Program-made: the position numbers and the translations under genes
Part shown: in pieces, positions 19,663 to 27,614 of the stretch
How the letters are laid out: every line of letters starts with the position of its first letter
How positions within the stretch are numbered: position 1 is the stretch's first letter
The notes under the pieces: generated by a model
What the model was told of the DNA's origin: nothing
Seen by the model: only the letters and a program-made list of their open reading frames with translations
The model's database searches: none
NCBI GenBank assembly: GCA_029941985.1
Contig: JAPYTV010000002.1
Coordinates: forward strand, 1-33,582
DNA length: 33,582 nucleotides
DNA from: Candidatus Pelagibacter sp.
GTDB lineage: Bacteria > Pseudomonadota > Alphaproteobacteria > Pelagibacterales > Pelagibacteraceae
Direction: 5' to 3'

Positions 19663-20325
19663 CTAAATAATTTCAAGTAGCTGCCTTAAGTTTTTCACTT
19701 CATTTTTTGGTTTGTAATCAAGATTGTCAAAAATATTATTATTCCTGTTAACCCAAATAGAACTGTAACCATAGTTTCCACCACCCGATACATCCCAGGT
19801 ATTGGCACTTAAAAATGCAGCTTCTTCTTTTTGTATTTTATATTTTTTAATTGGTATGTCATAAACTTTTGAATCTGGTTTATATATTCCAACTTCTTCA
19901 ATTGAAAAAATATCATCAAATATATTATCTAAACTATTACTCTTAACTAATTCGTTAAGAAGAGAAGGTGTCCCATTTGAGAGAATTGCTAGTTTATAAT
20001 TTTTTTCTTTTAGATTATTTAGAACTTCTTTTACTTCTGGAAAAGTAGAAAGAATTTTATAAAGGTCTAATAATTCATTTCTCATTGAAAGATCTATTTT
20101 AAAAGCCTTCATAGATTTATCCAAGCTATCTTCTGTAACTTGCCAAAAGTCTTTATGTCTATTCATTAAACTTCTAAGCCAAGTATATTCTAATTGAGTG
20201 GTACGCCAATAATTTGCAAAGCCTTCCCATTTATTACCAATTTTGTCTCTGCACTTTTCTGCAGCTGAATTAACATCAAATAAAGTGCCATAAGCATCAA
20301 AAATTATTGCTTTAATATTTTTCAT
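19663..20325 (-). CDS. L-2-haloacid dehalogenase-type HAD hydrolase (haloacid dehalogenase type II)
   Basis: IFDAYGTLFDV nucleophile motif, QLEYTWLRSLMNRHKDFW, LSNGTPSLL, GIYKPDSKVY, SANTWDVSGGGNYGYSSIWVNR. Confidence 0.9.
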   Translation of the reverse strand: MKNIKAIIFDAYGTLFDVNSAAEKCRDKIGNKWEGFANYWRTTQLEYTWLRSLMNRHKDFWQVTEDSLDKSMKAFKIDLSMRNELLDLYKILSTFPEVKEVLNNLKEKNYKLAILSNGTPSLLNELVKSNSLDNIFDDIFSIEEVGIYKPDSKVYDIPIKKYKIQKEEAAFLSANTWDVSGGGNYGYSSIWVNRNNNIFDNLDYKPKNEVKNLRQLLEII

Positions 20326-20342
20326 AAATTAACTTAACAATT

Positions 20343-21044
20343 ATGAGTAATATTAGATTATTTTTTTCAGAAAGTTTATCAATTAATTTAACCGCTAAAC
20401 TAGATAAATCACAATCTCATTATGTAAATAAAGTAATGAGAATTAAAGTAAATGAGGTTTTTTCTTTGTTTAACAGCAATGGTGAATGGGAAGCAAAGAT
20501 TTTAGAAATATCAAAAAGTATAGTTGAATTTAATGTTACAAAGCAATTAAGACAGAAAGAAAATACTAAAGAACTGTGGCTAGCTTTTTCACCTATTAAA
20601 TCTAATTATTTGAATTTTATGATTCAAAAAGCAACGGAATTGGGTGTAACTAAATTTTTACCTATTATTTTTGACAGAACAGTTGTTAGAAAAATAAATA
20701 AAGAACGAATTGAGAAAGTAATTATAGAAGCCGCAGAACAATCAAATCGAATTAACGTACCGTCGATTGAAGAACCACAAAATTTAAATTTTTTTTTGGA
20801 TAATAAAATTGACTTAATATTTACTGATTTAAATTCTAAAAATAAGAAATTAGATTTAGAAAAATTAACAGAAAATCCAACATGTATAATCATTGGTCCA
20901 GAAGGCGATTTTTCAGAAGCTGAGAGGGAACAAATTCTTTCTTTTAAAGGTGTTCAGCCAATTAGAATAAATGAAAATATATTAAGATCAGAAACCGCAG
21001 TTATTTCAGCAATTTCTATAATTAATTATTGTTTAGATTTATAA
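20343..21044 (+). CDS. rsmE: 16S rRNA (uracil1498-N3)-methyltransferase
   Basis: HYVNKVMRIK, LWLAFSPIKSNYLNFMIQKATELGVTKFLPI, CIIIGPEGDFSEAE, NILRSETAVISAISI. Confidence 0.96.
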   Translation: MSNIRLFFSESLSINLTAKLDKSQSHYVNKVMRIKVNEVFSLFNSNGEWEAKILEISKSIVEFNVTKQLRQKENTKELWLAFSPIKSNYLNFMIQKATELGVTKFLPIIFDRTVVRKINKERIEKVIIEAAEQSNRINVPSIEEPQNLNFFLDNKIDLIFTDLNSKNKKLDLEKLTENPTCIIIGPEGDFSEAEREQILSFKGVQPIRINENILRSETAVISAISIINYCLDL

Positions 21045-21626
21045 ATATTTCTTAACTATCTTAAAAATATTATCTAAATTTTCATGATGACTAATACGAT
21101 CAATGTATTTTCCATTATCAAGTAGAAGTATCGAAGAACTATGGTTAATTAAGTAACTGCCATCTTCATTAAAAATTTTTTCACTTAAGACACCCCAAGA
21201 TTTTGAAAGTAAAAATACTTTTTCTGGATCACCTGTTATTCCATAAATTTCATTTTTAAATGAATCCAGATAATTTTTAATTATTTCAGGGCTATCTCTT
21301 TCAGGATCAATACTTACAAAATAAACTTTGAATTTTTCTTTTTTTACGTTATCTAATTTTTCAATAACTTCATCTAGATTAGCTAAGGTCAGTGGACATA
21401 CATCAGGGCAGTTTGTAAAACCAAAAAAAATGGCAGTTAATGACCCTTGAAAAGATTTTTCTGTTACTGGGTTATTATTTACATCTTTTAATATAAATGT
21501 AGAACCAGTATACGATGCGACAATATCCTCTTTTTTTTCTTGTACCGATAATACAATAGGTAGCATAATAAATATAAAAATTCCTAAGCAACCTCCCAGT
21601 ATCGTAATTGAAGTCTTTAATTTCAT
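21039..21626 (-). CDS. SCO1/SenC family copper chaperone for cytochrome c oxidase
   Basis: TAIFFGFTNCPDVCPLTLANL (CxxxC), FVSIDPERDSPE, later conserved His in LINHSSSILLLD. Confidence 0.96.
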   Translation of the reverse strand: MKLKTSITILGGCLGIFIFIMLPIVLSVQEKKEDIVASYTGSTFILKDVNNNPVTEKSFQGSLTAIFFGFTNCPDVCPLTLANLDEVIEKLDNVKKEKFKVYFVSIDPERDSPEIIKNYLDSFKNEIYGITGDPEKVFLLSKSWGVLSEKIFNEDGSYLINHSSSILLLDNGKYIDRISHHENLDNIFKIVKKYL

Positions 21627-21658
21627 AATTTAATCATTATATATTACACATAATAATT

Positions 21659-22339
21659 ATGTCTAAATTTTTTAAAAACCTTTTTGGCGCACTTTCCGAT
21701 AAACCTTGGGATAAAGAGCAGATGGCAATTGACAATTATCATCAAGGTAAAACATTTGATATTTCAAACCAAACATCAGCAGTTATAGTAATTTTTGGAG
21801 TAAGCACTGTATTGTTTTCTTTAGTAGTCACGGGTTATCTTTATAGCGTTCCTGTAGGCCAAGACACTAGCTATTTATTAAAACCAAATTTATTATGGTT
21901 AAATACTTTAGTTTTATTATTTGTCACTTATTTTTTTAACAAAGTTACAAAAAGCTTAAAAAAAAATAATACAGATAATGTTAAAAATAACTTAATTATA
22001 GTTGGATTTCTAAGTTATGTATTTTTGTTTGGACAATTATTTTTTTGGCTGCAATTGATGAAAAGTGGAAATTACGTTTCTACAAATAATTATTTTTCAT
22101 CTTTTTATATTTTCACTGCACTTCATGGACTTCATTTGCTAGGTGGATTATTTTTTTGGGGAATAGTTTTTTCTAAAGTTCGCAAAGCTGAACAAACACA
22201 AATCATAAGTCAGAAAAAAAGTATAGAAGCTTTATCTCTTTATTGGACTTTTTTGTTAATTGTTTGGGTTATGTTTTTTTTAATTATGTATGTTTTTAAT
22301 GATACCGTAGTTGCTTGGTGTCGAGCTTTGCTTAGCTAA
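21659..22339 (+). CDS. Cytochrome c oxidase subunit III family protein (first, 226-aa, divergent copy)
   Basis: Multi-TM protein; FYIFTALHGLHLLGGLFFWGIV and SLYWTFLLIVWVMFFLIMYV are subunit III-type motifs. Confidence 0.88.
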   Translation: MSKFFKNLFGALSDKPWDKEQMAIDNYHQGKTFDISNQTSAVIVIFGVSTVLFSLVVTGYLYSVPVGQDTSYLLKPNLLWLNTLVLLFVTYFFNKVTKSLKKNNTDNVKNNLIIVGFLSYVFLFGQLFFWLQLMKSGNYVSTNNYFSSFYIFTALHGLHLLGGLFFWGIVFSKVRKAEQTQIISQKKSIEALSLYWTFLLIVWVMFFLIMYVFNDTVVAWCRALLS

Positions 22340-22344
22340 ATATT

Positions 22345-22536
22345 TTAAAGAAATAACATTAAAATAGCACCAACTACGATTATAAGAACTAATAAAATAT
22401 TTACAGATTTTAAATATTTTTTTATTTCAGGACTTATTTTTTTTTTTGAAAATAATCCTGCACCTAATGATATTACAATAAAAAAGAGAAATACTAATGC
22501 AAGTATAACTATAAAAATTCCAAATTTTCCTAGCAT
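22345..22536 (-). CDS. 63-aa two-TM small membrane protein, unassigned
   Basis: MLGKFGIFIVILALVFLFFIVISLGAGLF...KKYLKSVNILLVLIIVVGAILMLFL; fills the gap between subunit III-like and coxB on the opposite strand. Confidence 0.65.
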   Translation of the reverse strand: MLGKFGIFIVILALVFLFFIVISLGAGLFSKKKISPEIKKYLKSVNILLVLIIVVGAILMLFL

Positions 22537-22625
22537 ATTTGGATGGTTATATAGGCTTAATAGACAATTTATTAAGACATTTTGTCTCTAGATTATATGT
22601 ATATTTCTTCTATAACTTCGAGAAT

Positions 22626-23468
22626 ATGCACGCAGGTTTTATTTTTTTAGCAGTAATTGTTGGTTCAGTGCTGTTCCATATTTTTACTCCATGGTGGTGG
22701 ACGGACATAGCTTCAAATTGGGGAGCAATGGATGATACAATCAATTTAACTTTTTGGATTGGTGGTGGAGTATTTATCTTAGTTTGCTTATTTATGGTGT
22801 ACTGTGTTTTCAAGTTCTCTTATAAAGAAGGTCGTAAAGTTGAATATAAACCTGAAGATCATAAATTAGAAAAAATATTAACTATTGCAACTACCATAGG
22901 AATTATTGCTCTTTTGGCACCAGGGCTTATAGTTTATAAAAATTATATTGATACTCCAAAAAATGCATTGCACGTTGAAGTGAATGCTTGGCAATGGGGA
23001 TGGCAATATAGGTTGCCAGGAGAAGATGGAATATTAGGTACGGCTCAAGTTGCAAAAATTAGTGATGATAATCCTTTTGGAATAAATTTAGATGACCCAA
23101 ATGGAAAAGATGATATTTTGATTCAAAGTGATGAACTTCACTTAAAAACAGATAAACCAGTAAAAATTTTATTAAGATCACTTGATGTTTTGCATAATTT
23201 TTATGTTCCACAATTTAGAGCAAAAATGGATGCTATTCCGGGGATAATTAGTTATTATTGGTTTGAACCAAATAAAGTTGGAGAATATGAAGTTCTTTGT
23301 GCCGAATACTGTGGAGTAGGACACTACGGTATGAGAGCGATAGTTATAGTTGATAGTGAAGAGAATTATGAAAACTGGATTAATGAACAGGAAACTTTTT
23401 CAAGTTTAATAGCTAAACAGGATAATAACAAATTAAAAACAACAAGAATTGCAAAAAATAATAATTAA
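22626..23468 (+). CDS. coxB: Cytochrome c oxidase subunit II (CuA)
   Basis: CuA ligand set: HNFYVPQFRAKMDA and CAEYCGVGHYGM; NAWQWGWQYR. ORF track starts at TTG 22539; ATG 22626 (MHAGFIFL) is preferred but not proven. Confidence 0.93.
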   Translation: MHAGFIFLAVIVGSVLFHIFTPWWWTDIASNWGAMDDTINLTFWIGGGVFILVCLFMVYCVFKFSYKEGRKVEYKPEDHKLEKILTIATTIGIIALLAPGLIVYKNYIDTPKNALHVEVNAWQWGWQYRLPGEDGILGTAQVAKISDDNPFGINLDDPNGKDDILIQSDELHLKTDKPVKILLRSLDVLHNFYVPQFRAKMDAIPGIISYYWFEPNKVGEYEVLCAEYCGVGHYGMRAIVIVDSEENYENWINEQETFSSLIAKQDNNKLKTTRIAKNNN

Positions 23469-23485
23469 AATAATATAAGGATAAT

Positions 23486-25324
23486 ATGCCAGACGAATAT
23501 AATCAGAAAAATACTCCTCTTGAAGCCCAGTCTTCAGAAACAATGTCAGGATCTTCTGGTTCGACAACAGATATTGATTATGTAAGACCTGCGGAAGTTC
23601 CAGAACAAGATCTTTATCATGGTCATAGCTTTATTACTAAGTGGGTTTTTTGCCAAGATGCAAAAGTTATTGGAATACAATATTTTCTTACGGCAGTATT
23701 TACGGGAATTGTTGGTTTAATACTTTCATGGTTAATGCGTTTGCAATTAGGTTTTCCAGAATTAGTTCCATTCATTACAGCTGAACACTATTATCAGTTT
23801 GTAACTATGCACGGGATGATAATGATAGTCTACTTTTTAACAGCTTTATTTTTGGGAGGTTTTGGAAATTATTTAGTTCCTTTAATGGTTGGTGCAAGAG
23901 ATATGGTTTTTCCATATGTAAACATGGTTAGTTTTTGGATGTTCTTTATTGCAGTTTGTGTTCTTATGGCTAGCTTTTTTGTTCCAGGCGGACCAACCGG
24001 AGCAGGTTGGACACTCTATCCCCCACAAGCAATTTTACCAGGAAGTCCAGGCTCAGGAATAGGAATTATTTTGATGCTTGTATCTTTATCTTTATTTGTA
24101 ATTGGATTTACTATGGGCGGATTAAACTACTTAATTACAATTTTACAAGCTCGTACTAGAGGTATGACATTAATGAGAATGCCACTGACTATTTGGGGTA
24201 TTTTTACAGCAACTGCTTTAGCCATGTTAGCTTTTCCTGCTTTATTGGTTAGCTGCATAATGATGACTTTAGATAAAGTTTTAGAAACTAGCTTCTTTAT
24301 GCCAGCAATAATACAGGCAGGAGAGGTGCTAGATTATGGCGGGGGAAGTCCAGTTCTTTTCCAACATTTATTTTGGTTCTTTGGTCACCCCGAAGTTTAT
24401 ATTGTAGCTCTTCCTGCTTTTGGAATTGTTTCAGATTTAATATCAGTTCATGCTAGAAAAAATATTTTTGGATATCGAATGATGGTTTGGGCTATTGTCG
24501 GTATTGGAGCTTTAAGTTTCTTTGTATGGGCTCACCACATGTATGTAAGTGGTATGAATCCTTGGTTTGGGTTTTTCTTTGCAACAACAACACTTATTAT
24601 TGCAGTTCCAACTGCATTGAAAGTTTACAACTGGATAATAACATTATTTAAAGCAAATATAAGAATGAATACTGTAATGCTTTTTTGTTTAGGTTTTATT
24701 GTAACCTTTGTAAATGGAGGAATTACTGGAATTTTTTTAGGCAATGTTGCTGTAGATATTCCTTTGTCTGATACTTATTTTGTTATAGCTCATTTTCATA
24801 TGGTGATGGGTATTGCTCCACTTATGGTAATCATGGGAGCTGTTTATCATTGGTTTCCTTTAGTTACAGGAAGAATGCTAAATGAAAGGTTAGGTAAGTG
24901 GCATTTTTGGTTTACTTTTCTAGGAGCTTATTCAATTTATTTCCCAATGCATTATCTTGGCTTTATTGGAGTACCAAGAAGATATTTTGAAATGTATGAT
25001 AGTCCTTATGTGACTTCTGCTACTGGATTGAATGAATTTATAACTGTAGCAGCTTTAATTGTTGGTATTTCACAATTTATTTTTATTTATAATATTATAA
25101 CAAGTTTAAAAATGGGAAAACCAGCCGGAAAAAATCCTTGGAAAGCAAATTCTTTGGAGTGGTTAACTCATGAAGTGCCACCAACTCATGGTAACTGGGG
25201 AGAAAATTTGCCAGTTGTTCATAGATGGCCTTATGATTTTAACGTTCCAGGAGCAAAAGAAGATTATATAACTCAAACAACAGCACCAAGCGAAGTTTTA
25301 GGTGCCGAGGTTGAAAAAACTTAA
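23486..25324 (+). CDS. coxA: Cytochrome c oxidase subunit I (A-type)
   Basis: 612 aa; FWFFGHPEVYI (Cu-B ligand, D-channel Glu and cross-linked Tyr region), WAHHMY, PTALKV (K-channel Lys), DTYFVIAHFHM heme ligands; RBS-like aagga upstream. Confidence 0.99.
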   Translation: MPDEYNQKNTPLEAQSSETMSGSSGSTTDIDYVRPAEVPEQDLYHGHSFITKWVFCQDAKVIGIQYFLTAVFTGIVGLILSWLMRLQLGFPELVPFITAEHYYQFVTMHGMIMIVYFLTALFLGGFGNYLVPLMVGARDMVFPYVNMVSFWMFFIAVCVLMASFFVPGGPTGAGWTLYPPQAILPGSPGSGIGIILMLVSLSLFVIGFTMGGLNYLITILQARTRGMTLMRMPLTIWGIFTATALAMLAFPALLVSCIMMTLDKVLETSFFMPAIIQAGEVLDYGGGSPVLFQHLFWFFGHPEVYIVALPAFGIVSDLISVHARKNIFGYRMMVWAIVGIGALSFFVWAHHMYVSGMNPWFGFFFATTTLIIAVPTALKVYNWIITLFKANIRMNTVMLFCLGFIVTFVNGGITGIFLGNVAVDIPLSDTYFVIAHFHMVMGIAPLMVIMGAVYHWFPLVTGRMLNERLGKWHFWFTFLGAYSIYFPMHYLGFIGVPRRYFEMYDSPYVTSATGLNEFITVAALIVGISQFIFIYNIITSLKMGKPAGKNPWKANSLEWLTHEVPPTHGNWGENLPVVHRWPYDFNVPGAKEDYITQTTAPSEVLGAEVEKT

Positions 25325-25339
25325 TTAATTAAATATTAA

Positions 25340-26044
25340 ATGTCTGATCATACTTTAGATAAATTGCCAGGTGGTTACAAAGGTATGGCTGCAGATATGA
25401 GCTCAGATCAAACTGCGTTTAAAGGTGTCCAGTGGGGCAAAACTATGATGTGGATTTTTCTACTAAGTGATACTTTTATATTTAGCTGTTTTTTAATTTC
25501 ATATATGAAAGGAAGAGCTTCAACAGTAGTAGATTGGCCAAATACAAGTGAAGTTTTTTCATTGCACGTTGGTGATGTGCCTGTTCCATTATTATTAATT
25601 GCAATTATGACGTTTGTTTTGATCACAAGCAGTGGAACTATGGCACTTGCTGTTAAATATGGCTATGAAAGAAACAGAAAAATGTGCGCATGGCTAATAT
25701 TAGCTACAGCAATAGGTGGACTTACTTTTGTTGGGATGCAAGCATTTGAATGGTCAAAACTAATACATGAAGGTGTTAGACCTTGGGAAAATCCATTTGG
25801 AGCTAAACAGTTTGGTTCTTTCTTTTTTATGATTACAGGATTTCACGGAACTCACGTTTCAATTGGTGTGATTTTTTTATTTATTTTTGCAAGAAAAACT
25901 TTTAGAGGTGATTTTGATACTGGTAAACGAGGGTTTTTTACAACAATGAAATCAGATTATGTAGCAATAGAGATTTTAGGTCTTTATTGGCACTTTGTTG
26001 ATTTGGTGTGGGTATTTATATTTGCTTTCTTTTATTTATGGTAA
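25340..26044 (+). CDS. coxC: Cytochrome c oxidase subunit III (second, canonical-position copy)
   Basis: GFHGTHVSIGVIFLFIFARK and EILGLYWHFVDLVWVFIFAFFYLW. Confidence 0.95.
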   Translation: MSDHTLDKLPGGYKGMAADMSSDQTAFKGVQWGKTMMWIFLLSDTFIFSCFLISYMKGRASTVVDWPNTSEVFSLHVGDVPVPLLLIAIMTFVLITSSGTMALAVKYGYERNRKMCAWLILATAIGGLTFVGMQAFEWSKLIHEGVRPWENPFGAKQFGSFFFMITGFHGTHVSIGVIFLFIFARKTFRGDFDTGKRGFFTTMKSDYVAIEILGLYWHFVDLVWVFIFAFFYLW

Positions 26045-26052
26045 ACTAATTT

Positions 26053-26388
26053 ATGGACGAGACACAAAACAAAGCACAAGGAAGTACACATAAGATTGGA
26101 ATATATCTTTGGATCTGGGGCCTATTATTTGTGCTTAGTTTCTGCTCTTACATGGTTGATTGGTTTGCTTTTCAAGGATTATTGAGATGGTCATTAATTG
26201 TGATATTTATGCTTCTTAAAGCTGGCTTAATAATGGCTTTCTTTATGCATTTATTTTGGGAACGTTATGCATTAGTTAATGTTTTATTATGGCCAATGAC
26301 AGCAATAGCATGCTTTATTGTACTTATGGCAGCAGAAGCACAATATACTGTTTTTACTAGAGCGTTTTATTTTTTTGTAGGAGGATAA
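26053..26388 (+). CDS. Prokaryotic cytochrome c oxidase subunit IV-like protein
   Basis: 111 aa, three TM segments, LLKAGLIMAFFMHLFWERYALVN resembles the subunit IV/CyoD-type core; directly after coxC. Confidence 0.75.
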   Translation: MDETQNKAQGSTHKIGIYLWIWGLLFVLSFCSYMVDWFAFQGLLRWSLIVIFMLLKAGLIMAFFMHLFWERYALVNVLLWPMTAIACFIVLMAAEAQYTVFTRAFYFFVGG

Positions 26389-26392
26389 TTTA

Positions 26393-26656
26393 ATGGATGG
26401 ATATACTGTACTTTATGGAGCTTTAATATTTTTTGGTTTTTTTATTTATGTGACCTGGTTTGGAACTACCATAAAAATTGAAAGTCAAAAAGAAGAAGGT
26501 CCTAATATAAAAATTAATCCTTACGATAATCTGCCAACACATAGAAAATTTATTGATAAAAAAAATAAACAAGTAGGAATTTTTGATTTAGGGAATCATA
26601 TTCTTATTATTGGAATGGTACTGTTGGTGATTTTCGTTTCAATAAATGCAGGTTAG
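26393..26656 (+). CDS. 87-aa small membrane protein in the cox operon, unassigned
   Basis: Two TM segments flanking a soluble linker (YGALIFFGFFIYVTWF ... LGNHILIIGMVLLVIFVSI); 4-nt gap from subunit IV-like and 2-nt gap to ctaB. Confidence 0.7.
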   Translation: MDGYTVLYGALIFFGFFIYVTWFGTTIKIESQKEEGPNIKINPYDNLPTHRKFIDKKNKQVGIFDLGNHILIIGMVLLVIFVSINAG

Positions 26657-26658
26657 TT

Positions 26659-27567
26659 TTGCCTAGTATATTAAAAAAAATAAACATTCAAATAGATTTG
26701 GGTAGTTATATTAAATCTTTATATTTACTCATGAAACCAAGAGTAATGTCACTTGTTATATTTACATGTGCGGTTGGTTTTTTAACTTCAAATTCAAGCA
26801 CAAGCATTACGGATGCAATGATTGGTATATCTTTAGTAGCTTTAGGAGCGGGTGCAGCAGGATGTTTAAATATGTGGTATGAGTCAGATTTAGACGCACT
26901 GATGACAAGAACATGCTTAAGACCAATTCCAACAGGAAAAATTAATAGAAAACAAGCTCTTATTTTTGGAATATTATTATCAGTTATTTCAGTTGGAGCT
27001 TTAAATTATTTTTCAAATGTTTTGTCTGCATCCTTATTATTATTTACAATTTTTTTTTATTTGTTTGTTTATACAATTTGGTTAAAAAGAAAAACGCCAC
27101 AAAACATTGTTATAGGTGGAGCTGCAGGAGCATTACCACCAGTTATAGGATGGACTATAGCTACTAATGCAATTAGTCTAGAACCACTAACTTTATTTTT
27201 TATAATTTTTTTTTGGACACCTTCACACTTTTGGGCATTAAGTTTATATAAAGCTGACGATTATAAGAAAGCAAAAATACCAATGTTGCCTTTAACAGAT
27301 GGTATTGAAAAAACAAAAGTATATATTTTTATATATTCTTTACTAATGTTACCAGTTATAGTTTTTCCATATTTAATTAACTTTTCAGGTTTAACCTACT
27401 TGATACCAGCATTAATTCTTACAATTTACTATAATGCTATTTGTTATGATCTATATAAATACAAGAAAAATAAATTTGATTTAAAGAAAGCTAAAAAAGT
27501 CTTTGGTTATTCGATTTTATATTTATTTTTAATTTTTGTATTATTTTTAATTGATAATTTAATTTAA
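26659..27567 (+). CDS. ctaB: Protoheme IX farnesyltransferase (heme O synthase), TTG start
   Basis: MKPRVMSLVIFTCAVGFL, AAGCLNMWYESDLDALMTRTCLRPIPTGKI, FFWTPSHFWALSLYKADDYKKAKIPMLP. Confidence 0.97.
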   Translation: MPSILKKINIQIDLGSYIKSLYLLMKPRVMSLVIFTCAVGFLTSNSSTSITDAMIGISLVALGAGAAGCLNMWYESDLDALMTRTCLRPIPTGKINRKQALIFGILLSVISVGALNYFSNVLSASLLLFTIFFYLFVYTIWLKRKTPQNIVIGGAAGALPPVIGWTIATNAISLEPLTLFFIIFFWTPSHFWALSLYKADDYKKAKIPMLPLTDGIEKTKVYIFIYSLLMLPVIVFPYLINFSGLTYLIPALILTIYYNAICYDLYKYKKNKFDLKKAKKVFGYSILYLFLIFVLFLIDNLI

Positions 27568-27614
27568 AGATTGCGACTAAAAAAAATTGCGATAGAGTAT
27601 TTGCAAAATCATAG

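Noticed and set aside
20624-20893. Other antisense ORFs (e.g. 20624-20893, 22610-22813, 25408-25626, 27491-27712, 29257-29562, 31841-32062, 33169-33354)
   Set aside because: All are opposite strongly supported genes, with no motif, RBS or conservation argument visible.
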